Part shown: positions 45,940-56,849 of the stretch, piece after piece | How positions within the stretch are numbered: the first letter of the stretch is position 1 | Layout of the letters: every line of letters starts with the position of its first letter | From: Tilletiopsis washingtonensis | Taxonomy: Eukaryota > Basidiomycota > Exobasidiomycetes > Entylomatales | Length of the DNA: 64,000 nt | Assembly (NCBI RefSeq): GCF_003144115.1 | Contig: NW_020312015.1 | Span: forward strand, 62,001-126,000 | Direction: 5' to 3' | Translations under genes and position numbers: made by a program | Notes under the pieces: model-generated | Databases searched by the model: none | What the model saw: the letters and a program-made list of their open reading frames with translations, nothing else | Told to the model about the DNA's origin: nothing

Positions 45940-47100
45940 CGCGGCAAGTGAGAGAAGGCGGCGGTGTCTGGCGCGGTCCGGGCGCCGGCGAGCTGTGCAC
46001 GGCCGCTCAGGGGTCTGGAAGCCGCAGCTGGTCGGAGCGGGCGTGCGACGGGCTGCTGGTGGATGCCTGGATGTCCTGGCAGCTCGTCGTCGGGAGGCAG
46101 GAATGCGCGCGCCGACTGAAGAGGTTGGGCGTCGCGGCGCGGTGCGCGATGCCGGCGGAGGCGAGAGCGAGGCCTCCGGAAGCGCCAGGCTTGCGGCGAG
46201 CTGCTGCGCGGGCATCGGGCGGTCAGCGGGGCCGGCGAGACTGTGCGCGCGCATCCGCACGCACGATGCGCTTGTCTGTCAGGCTGCGCGATCTAGCGCT
46301 ACAGGCACAAGCGGGCCTGGGACGCAGCGAGGAAAGGGAGACGTCCCAGGTGAGAGGGGGCGGTCGCGGAGTGAGATGAGAAAAGTGCTGCGCCGCGGCT
46401 CGTCACGAGCGCCGCCGCGGCGCGCGGCGACGGGCGCCACGCGGGAGCAGCAGCGCAGGCACGCACGCCGTGTGCGCACCAGAGCAGGCGGTGCGGTGCC
46501 TTCGCAGCCGAGGGGCCAATAAAGTGCTTGTTGGCCTCTCGCACACGCACGGAGGCCTGCCGCCAAGCGCCAAAACGGGGCTGAGCGACAGTAAGACGAA
46601 TGAGCTGGACAGCCGGTGCAGTGCTCGGCCGAGCCGGTGAGAGGGTGTGCGCTGACACTGCCTGCTCGCAGTGCACCGCTGGCCAGGTCGACGAGGCCGC
46701 GCTCGAGCCCCTTTCCTGCGGCAAGAGCAGGGCCGGTGCCGGCACTCTGCGTCGTCTGCCAGTCATCGGTGGTGCTGCGCTTCCTGCTGGCTTGTGCACC
46801 TGTCCAGACCTCGGGACAGTCTGCCTCCGCGTTTGCATCGCACTGTCAGCCTCCAAGCGACGACGGAACTGTGTGCGAGTGCGTGGGTGTGTGGGATACA
46901 GAGCGTGTCGCAGGAGATGTGGGTCGAGGCAGAGAAATAGAGAGGACCACGCCGGCGCACACATACGTACGCATGCCACGGCGAAGGGCTGGGTTTGGGG
47001 TAAAGTGACGTAGACCGGAAGCGCGGGACGTCGAGCGAGAGATTAGCTGCGGGAACGAGGGGAGATCCGGGAAAGCAGCTCTCAAGGGAGGCCCATCTCG
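45940..47100. other. Intergenic region upstream of the zinc-cluster gene
   Basis: About 1.16 kb between the zinc-cluster start and the 3' end of the CK2 beta gene, both on the minus strand. Open frames are compositional noise. No RNA gene, repeat or operator recognised. Confidence 0.45.
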
Positions 47101-48770
47101 TCAGAGCGCCGCACCCACTCCTGCGCCGCGCCCTGCGATCGGCCGGCCGTGCAGCGTTGCCCTCGCCGTCGGCGACGCGGCGGCACGTTCCAGCGCCGGC
47201 GATGCGCCATTGGTGGAGCCGGGTGTCGCTGCGTTCGAGGCGCCTGCTGTCGCTGGCGCGGAGGCCGGATGTGCGTGGCCGTGGTCGAGCTCGGCGAAGC
47301 TCTCGGGCCGCATACGCATCCAGCGCATGCGTGGCCCGCTCTTGGCCATCTCGCTGACGCGGAAGCCGTAGATGCGCGGCGTGTACAGCCGCGAGGCCGG
47401 CACCTTGGTGCCCAGCTGCGACGGCAGCAGCGTGCCTGGCCGTGTGGCTGGCGAGGCGGTGGAGGAGGAGGCGTCGGCGGAGGCAGAGGCACTCCCGCCT
47501 GCCTCGGCACCGTTGGCGAGCGTGGAGGAGACCGAGTCAGATACGCGCGACTGCGGGTTCAGCGAGGCAGAGTTGGAGCCAGCCGGTGCGATCGGCGAGG
47601 GCGCGAGATCGCGATAGGACTGGAAGAGCAGGTGCGGGAACGTGGTGCCGAAGAACGCGCCTGTGGGAGCGCAGAAGGCCATGTGAGCGCGCACTCCAAC
47701 CAGCGTGCCACCTTTCACGTACCGTCCACGCCGTGGAAGCGGCTGCTCGGCGGCGAGTAGTTGTCGATGCAGTTGGCGCAGAAGAGCTGCAACGAGGGCT
47801 GGATCAGCGAAGCCGCAGCGAAGCGGTGTCAAGCCAGCTACTGTGCGCCGCACTCACCTTGACAGTGTCCAGGCCCGGCAGGTCACTCCGCCCGCACGGC
47901 AGCACCGGGTGCGAGTGGCAGAAGACGCGCGGGCAGTAGCCAAAGTGCCCTGACTCGTACTTCTCCACCTGGAAGAGGCGCAAACAGCAGTGCGGAGGTC
48001 AGCTCGGCCCATCCACTCGAACAGCAGCGCACGCACCATCTGTTGCAGGCCCTGCCGCGTGAGGATGTAGCGCTGGTGAATGAGGCCATACAGCAGCTCC
48101 GCGCTCGACTCGACGATCGAGACGTCTGGGATCTTTTGCGAGTCCTCTTCTGGACGAGAGCGCAGCGTCAGCACATCCGCGATGCTGTCCAGACGGCGCC
48201 CCGCGGTCTGCATGCCGCAGCCATTCATAGCTCCGCGCCGCAGCGACAGGGCGACTCACGCGGCTCGACGTCGAGGATCATCTCCAGCGCCTCCTTGTAG
48301 AACGGCACGAGCGCATTCAGGCCCGTCAGGTTGAAGTCATCCTCCACAAATTCTTCAGCCACCTCGGCAAAGTACTCGTGGCCGGGCAGCGAGCAGAACC
48401 ACGAGATCCACGTCAGCGAGTCGGTGCCGCTGTCTGTTTGCGACTCGGACTCTGTGCGCAGGGGGTCAGAGACGGAATGCGCAGCCCTGCAGCGCGGCCC
48501 TGCTCTCAGCAGCTAGCTACCACCAGCTGCAAAGCTCCCAGGCAGGCCCTCCTGCAGCCAGTACGCACCGTACATCTCCTCCTCCTGCTGAGGCACGCCC
48601 GTCTCGTCGTCCTCCTCTTCCTCCTCCTCTTCCTCCTCGCCAGCTTGCCGCTCGTCGTGTGCGAGCGGGTCGTCATCGGCGATGGGCTCGCCGCCGGCCC
48701 CGACGCCGGCGCCGGCCAGTGCGCCGGATGCAGCAGCCTCCTCTGCCAGACGGCGCGCGGGCTGTGCCAT
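47101..48770 (-). CDS. CKB1: Casein kinase II regulatory (beta) subunit
   Basis: Exons 48770-48524, 48451-48260, 48149-48037, 47968-47858, 47786-47723 and 47660-47101 give 428 residues. Family hallmarks in order: SLTWISWFCSLPGHEYF, EFVEDDFNLTGL, SSAELLYGLIHQRYILT, the zinc ribbon GYCPRVFC ... KLFCANC (C196, C201, C224, C227), and DGAFFGTTFPHLLFQSY. These are the dimerisation zinc site and flanking helices of CK2 beta. Differences from the usual ~220-270 residues: an acidic N-terminal extension (long Glu run before DDETG) and a ~110-residue Ser/Ala-rich insert before SRLYTPRIYGFRVSE. The first intron offers two donors three bases apart (gtggta or gtagct), so one extra residue is possible. Confidence 0.95.
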
Positions 48771-49394
48771 GGCGAGTGCGCGGATCGGGCGGTGCGAGAG
48801 AGGCAGGCTCAGAGGGAGCGGGCGTGAGAGCGGCGCGTGCACGTGCCGGCTCGGCGGCGGGGTGGGATGGGCAGCGATGGGGCAGCAGCGGGCTGGGTTC
48901 TAGGCGGCCAGGCGCAGCAGGCGAGATGCAGCAGCAGGAGCGCCGGGTGCGGGGGCAGCGGCGGCGAGAGGGCGAGGGCGGAGGTGTGTGAGGAGGGAGA
49001 GGAGCAGTCTGGAGACGGCGCTAGAGAAAGGAAAGGGCTTCCAGGCCGGGCCTGAACTGCGCAATACAGCCGGCTTGCGCGAATACAACCACCGCCAAGC
49101 CGACTGAAAGCGCGCTGCTCCCACCCGCGCGCGGCCAGCAGCAGGCAGCGGCCCGCGATGGCACGTGCCGCGGCACGCGCGCGCCCTCCGCCGCCGCGGG
49201 GCGAGAAACACACCAACGCGCGGCGCGTGTCTCCTGGCCGAGGCCCAGCTGCTGCCAACACCTCCCACCTCCACGCTCTCAACCAGCCCACCAAGCCTGC
49301 CTCACTGCACCACTCCTCGCCGCGCGCATCATCCCTCCGTCATCCGCCACTCTCCACGTCTGCTCCTGACCGGTGCTGCAGCGACGCACCCGCC
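48771..49394. other. Divergent intergenic region (CK2 beta / borealin-like)
   Basis: 624 bases between divergent starts; purine-rich on the CK2 side and pyrimidine-rich towards the borealin-like start. No specific element assigned. Confidence 0.45.
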
Positions 49395-51314
49395 ATGCCG
49401 CCTCGCGCCCGTGCCGCCGCGCGTCCGGCTGCTGCGTCGCGCTCAGGCAAGGGCGCCAAGGGTGCCGCAGCCTCAGCCTCGTCGTCGCGTCACGCTGCGT
49501 CTGGTATCGATGCCGTGCTCATCGCATCAGATGACGACGAGTCGGACGACGAGCTGGCGCTGACCGGGACCACGTCGGTGCGCGTGCCTCGCCGCGCTCT
49601 TGCCGCGCTGAGCGTCACGCGCCAGGAGCGCGCCGATGAGCCTGCTGCAGCTCCATCCGCAGCGGCTGCTTCCTCGTCGTCATCCGCATCGGCGCCGAGT
49701 GCCAAGAGCACGAAGTCGAAGAGCAGCAAGGCACCCACCAAGACGCGGCGGAAGAAGGACGCAGCCGCAGCGCAGCCGGAGCACACGCATGCACAGCCCA
49801 CGGCGCCGAGCATGCCGGAGGAGCAGATCGCCAGCTACCTCGAGAACTACGATCTGGAAGGTGAGCACACGGCGATGCACCTTGGCTGCTGAGTGGCATG
49901 CTGACAGCGGCGTGCGTGCAGCTGAGCGGCGGCTGGAGATGTCGCGACAAGCACTGGTGCTGAGTGTAGAGACCGCGCGACGCCTGATGGGCAGCTACAT
50001 CTCGCGCATGGCACGGTCGGCACGCAGCATGCGCCTCGAGGAGTTCATCACCGAGCACGGCGCACAGGTCAGTTCCGTCGTTGCGCGGCTGGCCACGACG
50101 GCCATGCGTGACGCGCCACACACCGAATGGAGCAGCGTCGCTGGCATCAAGCGCAGCGGCGACGAGGCGGCGGAGCGCGGCACAGCCAAGAACGGTGAGG
50201 ACGCAACGTGATCGCAGTGTGAGGCTCTGAGGGCTGACGGCCGTCTGACCACGCAGCGCGACAAGCAGCTTCTGCCTCGGGCTCTGGCTCCAGCTCAAGC
50301 GCGAAGCCAGCGGAGGCCAATGCCGCGCCGGCACGGCCGAGCACTAGCATGAGCAACAAGGCACGTCTGGCCGCTGCACGAGCAAAGCAGGCTGCCGTGA
50401 GTCGCTGAACTGTGCTGCTTGGGCGGCTTCGCTCTGCTGACACGCTTCGACCCTCTCAGGCACGGCGGCCGCCGCCTTCCTCGCCTGCACCTTCGAGCAG
50501 CAGCGCGAGCACGCAAGTCCGGCCGCCGTCGAGCGCCGTGTTCGCGCCGCGGCTGGGCGCTCAGGATCTGGGGCGCAGCAGCAGCGTGCCACGCCTGCCG
50601 CCTACGCCCGCTGGGCAGAAGGGCCGCCTGGCACGTGCCGGCGAGACGGTCATGTGGCAGAGCATCAACGGCAGTCCCATCACCGGCGTCATTGGGCCAG
50701 ACGGCGCCGTGCGGCCGCTGCCGCCGCGCTCGGCCATCGCACCTGCCGCAGCGGAGGACGAGAGCATCGTCGAGCTCGCCAAGGGCATCGATGCTGGCCT
50801 GCGCCGTCGGAGAAGCGGCGAAGCGGGCGGAGCGGGCGCACCATCGCCGCTGCGCTGGACAGAAGTGCGCACAGCAGCGTCTACCTCGTCGTCGCCGATG
50901 CGCAGCAGCGACACATCAAGTCTTGCGGCCCTCGGCGAGGACGCTGCCGAGGTGAGCGGCGAGCTGCCCGACGAGGAGGCGCTCACACGGCAGATCCTCG
51001 CCGAGGAAGCGGCCAAGCAGCGTTCGCGCATGGCATCGAGCAGCAACAGCAGTCTACGATCTGGCGGCGGTGCTCGCCACAATGGTGCGGCAGCATCGCG
51101 GCCGCCAAGCTCCTCCGGCAACAGCTCCGCCAGCCGGCCGCCTCTCTCGTCGCAGTCGGCGCAAGCGCAGCCGCGGCATCGCGTCTCGATCCGCTTCGGC
51201 TCGGGCGAGACGCGCGACGTGGCCAGCCTGACGAGCGGCGACGTGCTGCGCATCCCGCACGAGGAGCGCCAGGCACTGCTGCGCATGCTGCAGGGCATGA
51301 GCACCGAGGACTGA
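49395..51314 (+). CDS. Borealin-like (Nbl1) chromosomal passenger complex subunit
   Basis: Four exons (49395-49860, 49922-50194, 50257-50396, 50460-51314) give 577 residues. The borealin N-terminal helix motif is at about 142-200: EEQIASYLENYDLEAERRL ... LMGSYISRMARSARSMRLEEFI. This follows the family pattern (SFL.dyDlE...R....... l..... ip..vR.m...efi), where the helix bundles with survivin/Bir1 and INCENP (established knowledge). Upstream is a Lys/Ser-rich disordered arm with an acidic patch (SDDDESDDELAL). Downstream, GETVMWQSINGSPITGVIG is a compact conserved-looking segment, and the end (RVSIRFGSGETRDVASL ... HEERQALLRMLQG) could be a small C-terminal domain. It is much larger than yeast Nbl1 and closer to animal borealin in layout. 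Confidence 0.72.
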
Positions 51315-51635
51315 GCGACGCCCGACCCGGATCTGCACCACCTCCCTATACCTCTCCTCGCGCATCGCTGCGCCGACATTCTCGCCGATGCGATCCTGTA
51401 CCATCATTGACTGAGCCTCTCGCAAGCAGCTTTTCGTCGTCACAGACATGAATGAGGAGCGCATGATGATTGCAGGCGTCCAATGCAGGGTGAATAGCGG
51501 GCCGAGACAGTAAGTAAGGGTGAGGTACAAGTGACAGAGCGCAGCAGCGCATGAGAAGAGGGCCTCGGCGGCTGCGGGCTGCGCAGCGCGGGCTTGGGTG
51601 CAAGAAGTCGAGATAGAGACCGGCTGGCGGGGCGC
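51315..51635. other. Convergent 3' intergenic region
   Basis: Tail-to-tail spacer between the borealin-like gene and the protease gene. No gene recognised. Confidence 0.45.
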
Positions 51636-52618
51636 TTAGAGCTCGCGTAGGCTGACCGACTTCTGGCTGGCGGCGACGGCCGGCGAGGGCGCGCGCAGCA
51701 GGTCCGAGGTGCCGGCGAGGTTGAGGGCGCCGCGGAACGCCTCGGTGCCGGCGGCGAGGGTGACGCCGGCGAAGTCGTCGAAGGTGCGGGCGTAGGCCAG
51801 CTCGCGCTGCAGGTCGCCGACGCCGTTGGAGCCGGCGACGGGGGCGAACTGCAGCGTCGAGAGCGTGCCGAACGCGGCGCCCTGGCCGTCCATGAAGCCG
51901 CTGCCCGAGTCGCCGGGGATGCCGGGCGTGACGGTGTAGACGCCGTGCGACCAGCCGTCGCCGTCGGAGGAGATCTGCGTGCCGAACTTGGGCGAGAGGA
52001 AGGTGATGCCGCCGCGGAGGATCGAGTTGCCGTACGACACGACCTGCTCCAGGTTGGCCAACTCGCCCTGCCGCTCGCCCGACGGGCCGCCGAAGTACGG
52101 CACCGTGGGGTTGACCTTGGCCACGTCGCGCGGGTCGATGCGCACGAGGGCAAAGTCGTTGAAGGCACAGGCGTTCTCGTCGGTCTCGCCGCGCGCCTGC
52201 ATGCGCGCCCACGAGTTGTACACCATGCTGCCGGGGAACTCGGCGCCCGTGATGGTGACGGGCGTGCCCTCGGGCAGCGTGCCGCTGGTGCAGCCGTTGG
52301 TGCCCGTGCTCTCGCCCGTGCCGGAGCAGTGCGCCGCCTGGCCGATGTACACGTCCGAGCCCTGGTAGAAGATGAAGTTGGACGTGCAGCTCTGCAGAGC
52401 ATGTCAGCGAGAGGCAACAGAGAGAGCTGCGACGCCGAATGACTCACGCCGGCCGTCTCGGTGTTGACGCCCGGGTGCACGGTGGCGGTGGCCTGGTCGG
52501 CCCACGCCGGCGCGCCGGCCTGGCGAGCGAGCATGGAGGGTGCGGCGACGGGGGCGGCGAGGGCGCCGAGCGTCGAGGCGGCGGCCACGAGGGCGGCAGA
52601 GCGGAAGATGGGAGCCAT
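51636..52618 (-). CDS. Secreted trypsin-like serine protease
   Basis: Exons 52618-52448 and 52391-51636 give 308 residues. A signal peptide is obvious: MAPIFRSAALVAAAS followed by LGALAAPVAA with a likely AxA cleavage. The chymotrypsin-fold triad is readable as His78 (IGQAAHC), Asp136 (NDFALVRI) and Ser219 (PGDSGSG), with cysteines 59/79 and 91/132 placed for disulphides. This resembles fungal secreted trypsin-like proteases of the S1 clan. A propeptide-like segment precedes the first Cys. The region before Ser219 (TVTPGIPG) and GDSGSGF are intact, so the enzyme should be active. Role is presumably nutritional or host-related (inference). Confidence 0.88.
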
Positions 52619-54860
52619 GGTGTGGAGGGGAGGGTGTGGAGAGGAGAGGATGCAGGAGAGAGGAGATGCGGACGTCGGCGAGGAGCAGCTGGAGACGCCG
52701 TGCTTTATACCCTCGCCACTGGCCACGTTGAGCGTGCTGCTGCCAGAGGATGCGTCGAGGAGGTGTCACCCGCCCATCCGCTCGGCACTCGCTGCCAAGG
52801 GCTTCGGCGCCGGCACGGGGCAGCGCAGCACCTGCCCGGTTTGTGCGGGCTTAGCGTGTCGGAGCGGGCCCACGGCTGCTGCAGGGAGATGCTCGGGCGG
52901 TCGGGCCATCGCAGAGCCTGCGCCGAGCGGGAGAGTGGCACCATCTGCGCCGGCTGCCATCGCGCAACAGGCGCAGAGCACGGGCGGGACAGGGAGGGCG
53001 TGACGCACCTTCGCAGGCGCAGCGGCTTCGCTCCACCAGCAGGCGTGCTTCTCGGGACAGCATCAGCGTCTCACCTCTGTTTGCTGTGTCCTGATGCGCC
53101 GTCGCCGTCGGCAGCTGCCGCACGCTCGGAAGCAGCGTGTAAGTGGCAGGCGCGTGGGCGAGCTTCGCACTCGCCGGCGCCTCCCTCACGGCCGGTGCGC
53201 CGGCGCTACGGTACGCCTAGCGCCCTCGCCCGACTTGGCAGGTCGGAGCTGCCTGGCGTCAGCGTGCTGCGGCCATGCGCCGCCCGCCGGCCCACGAGGG
53301 CAGCGAGGTGCTGCAGCGCTGCGCTGGCGGCTATCTGCGCTGAGCGCAAGAAGCGCATCGCAGCCCACGAGGCCCGAGCTGCGGCGCGGGAGCCGAGCAG
53401 GCGAGGCACCTTGGTGCTAACGCAGCGCCCGCACCGGCGTCCGGCCTCCTCGCCGAGCTCCTTCGCCCAACTCCGCGCCGCTGCGAGTGCGTCACGAGCC
53501 GCTCGGCGGCCGGCGGCACGGGTCCAGCTGCTTCCACTTGCCCAGCTCAGACAGCGAGATGTGCCGCGCTCGGGCCCGCAGAGTGCCTGCTTGGCAGACG
53601 TAGATGCTGTGGCGCGGCCATAGGGCGCTCCGGCTGCCCAACGGCTCCACGCCCACGTCACGGCGTCTTGCACCGCATCCGCACCCGTTCGCTGCGCGTG
53701 CGCGTGGGCTCGTGTCAGATTCTACCTGCTCCGCCTTGCTCTGGACAGTGCCACCCTGCCAAACTTCCCGAGAGGCGGACAGCTGCCCCCTGCGCATGTG
53801 GGCGTTCGAGCGCAAGAGGCTCAAGCGATGCGGTGCGGGCAGAGCGCACAGGCGGCAGACAAGGTGGCTCTGAGACGCAGCCGCAAACAGAGGCTGAGCC
53901 TTTCCGCCGGCCAATGCACCCGCGTAGGCAGCTTCCATGCCAGACCACGCCAGCCGCTCGTAGCGCAGCTGAGGTGGGCTGCTGGCGTCGAGGACGGGGA
54001 GAGCTCGGGCAGGCGGAGTTGCAGCAAAGAGGCCGCGTGCTGCCAAGACGCGCTTCGCTCCCGTAGCGCCAAAGCACCTCGGGCGAACGCCGCAGCAGCG
54101 CCGAAGCGCAGCAGACTCAGCGCCAGACGCAGGGACGGGCGTGCGGGGAAGGTGCAGCAAACAGATCGAGCTGCGGCTGTGAGGCACATGGCAGCATGCA
54201 GGTGCTGTGTTTCACGCTCACATCTCGCAGCACCGGCGGCCGAGACGGCGATGCGCTGCAGTTGCACGGTGCACGGCTGCACACCTTCGTGGGGTGCAGC
54301 TTCGCTTGCAGTAGCGTAGCAGGAGAGGTCGGGCCACACGCTACGCCTGACGGTGCCCAGAGGGCGCCCAAGAAGCTCGAGCTCGTCGTCGTCTGGGCGC
54401 CGCGCCTCGGCAGACATCATTTCCCTCATCGCGACCCCATCGCGGCGTCGTCGGCTGGTCCTCTCGATGCCGAACAACGCTGGTGTGCTTCTCTTAGCCT
54501 GGATGCTGGTCTGCGGACTCGTTCTGAGCTCTCATGCCTCTGACGTGTGTTGGCTGTCTCGCTGAGACTCAGACCAGGCGAGGCCGCGCAAAGGCATGAC
54601 GCAGGGTGAGCGCGCTCTTCCTCGACGCTCGCCAACATGTCAAGGCGATGGTCTCGACGGAGCAGCCCAGTAGGAGCATCATTGATCCAGGAACAAAACG
54701 AAATCGGCCCTAGCGTCGCCTGGCCGACGACAAAGGTGCCTGGCGCGGAGGCGAGCGAGCGCTTCTGCGGGGTAAGGACCGCGCAGGCTGCCTGACGCTC
54801 GCTGCACCCGATCCTCGACGGTCTCACCTCACGCAGCTGTAAGGGCGGGAGATCGCGCTT
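52619..54860. other. 2.2-kb block with no recognisable gene
   Basis: Upstream of the protease and downstream of the Ca3427-like gene. Open frames on both strands (the longest about 390 codons) are Arg/Ala/Cys-rich without domains. No tRNA, repeat or palindrome of note. Confidence 0.4.
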
Positions 54861-56849
54861 TCATTCGACAAGGCGGGCCGCACCCTCGCTCGTGGCGCCG
54901 TGCACGAAGCGCCCCCACTCCCAGCCTGCCTCTGGGCGCTTCACGACGCCCGCCTGTTCGAGCGTGTCGAGCGTCGTCTGCAGTGTCGCCTGCGACACGC
55001 TCGCCGTGTGTGTGCGCTGGCCCGTCGTGCCAGTCTTCTCCATCTCTGCATCGTTGGGACGCGCATCGCCCGCCCAGCGCACGCCGGCGAACCAGGACGC
55101 TACGTCGGCGGCCTCGTAGCCCAACTCGGCGCGCACAAAGGCCTGCGCTGCGTCGCTGTCGCGGCTGAACTCGGTGATGCCGGAGGCGAGACGCGCGAGG
55201 AAGTCGTCGAGCAAGGCGCGCTGCTCGCCGGACTCGAGCACCGTGTTGCGCGACGCTGCAATCGTCCAGCTCGGCCACGGCGTCGGCACGTTGCCGATGA
55301 AGCGCACCTGCAAGAGCGTCAGCGAGCAGCAGACATGCCAGCCACTCTGAGCAACGCACCTCGCCCGAGTCGACAAACGGCTTCGTCGTGAACCACTCCC
55401 ACATGAACGCCGCCGTCTCGGGCTTCTCCAGCTGCGTCTCGCTGTCCTGTTGCGGCGCGGCCGACGTGCGCATCTCGACGGCGCCGGCACAGAGCGTCAT
55501 GAAGGCCTCGATGTAGCGCACCTCGCTGCTCGCTTGCGGGTCTGCAGCGGCCGAGGCGCTGAGCACGGACAGCCACTGCGCCGTCTCGCAGGGGTGCAGC
55601 ATGGCGCACGGCACGCCGGACAGCGGCTGGTCGCCGATCGAAAGGCGCGACCACTCCGCCGCGCCGGGCTCGGAGGCGGCGAGACCGGCGGGCAGCGAGG
55701 TGGGTGCACCGCTGTTGCGCAGCAGAAGCGCAGAGGCCTCGATCTGCTCCAGCGAGAGCGGACTGCCTTCTGTGCAGGAGGCGTCAGCTTGTCATGACAT
55801 GCATGCTCATCGCGGCAACGCACCGCTGGTGTGCGCCTCGAGGTACAGCACCGGAGCGCGCCAGGTCGACGAGTATGCCACCGTCTGCGTCACATCGAGC
55901 GGGCGTGCCTCGCCTGCACTGCGGTCGAGCAGCGTGAAGCGTCGCTGCAGCGCGGGCGTCTGTGAAGCCTCGGGTCAGCACAAGCAGTCGGCGCATCTGA
56001 TGGAGGGACTCACCTGCCCAGCGTGGAGCTGCCAGCCTTCGGCATACACGTGCGCGCCCAGCGCAGAGCTCTTCCCTGAAGCTGCGTGCCGCTCCACATA
56101 CTCGCGTGCGCCCTTCTCAAACGACTCCTTGCTGGTGTGCCCACTGTCCTTCACTTGTGCCGCCTCGCCCGACGTCTCCTTTGGCGCACTGGCCGGGAAG
56201 TTGACGGCGTTGCGCAGGCGCACGAACGTGTCCTGCACCTTGAACGGAATGGCCTCGACGGCGCCCTGTGCGTCGAGCCAGCGCTGCTGCAGCGCCGTGA
56301 CGCTGGCCATGACCATGCTGCCGCTGCCTATCCGGCTGATGCCGATGGCCTCGCCGCGCAGGTCGCTGATGCTGTTGTAGCGCGCCGCGTGCGGCGACGT
56401 GCCGGTGATGACGGCCCTGGCGGCGATGTGAGCGAAGCGTGGCCACAAGAGGTGAGAGCGCTGTGCCCTACATGCACTCGCGCAGCCTGGCGGGGCCTGT
56501 GCTGCCATCCCTCGACGCCGTGATCCTCTGCCGGCATGCAGCCCTTCCCCTCTCTAGCCTCGGGCGTGACTCACCAGTTGAGCGGGCTGCGTACATAGCT
56601 GCCCACAAGGCGATAGTCATCGCGCCCCTTGGCCAGCGGCGCGATCAAGCTCTCCGTGAGCGCCACGGCAACATCGATGACCTGTCCGCCGGCGCCCGCG
56701 GCCTCGAGCGACGAGAGCATCTGTCCGGTGCCCGACGGCTGCGAGACGAGCTCGAGGTGCTCGGCGCCCCATGCCGAGCGACCGAGAATCAGCAGCGGCG
56801 AGGAGAAGTGCTCAGGCACGTAGCCGACGCGCAGCTTGGTGATCGGCAT
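54861..56849 (-). CDS. Ca3427-like protein with periplasmic-binding-protein-type fold
   Basis: Exons 56849-56575, 56416-56014, 55959-55824, 55769-55360 and 55307-54861 give 556 residues. The start MPITKLRVGYVPEHFSSPLL, with DVAVALTESLIAPL, WAVITGTSPHA, SISDLRGEAIGISRIGSGS and VNFP..., follows the Candida albicans Ca3427 family, whose structure is a type-2 periplasmic-binding-protein fold related to ABC transporter solute-binding proteins for thiamine-precursor- or taurine-like ligands. There is no signal peptide, so it is probably cytosolic; ligand and role are not established. The C-terminal half (ELGYEAADVASWFAGVRW) is also ordered. Introns are about 52-54 nt except the first (158 nt). Confidence 0.8.

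Noticed and set aside
56416-56575. TPP riboswitch in the 158-nt first intron of the Ca3427-like gene
   Set aside because: I could not find the conserved CTGAGA and related thi-box segments; the longer intron alone is not evidence.
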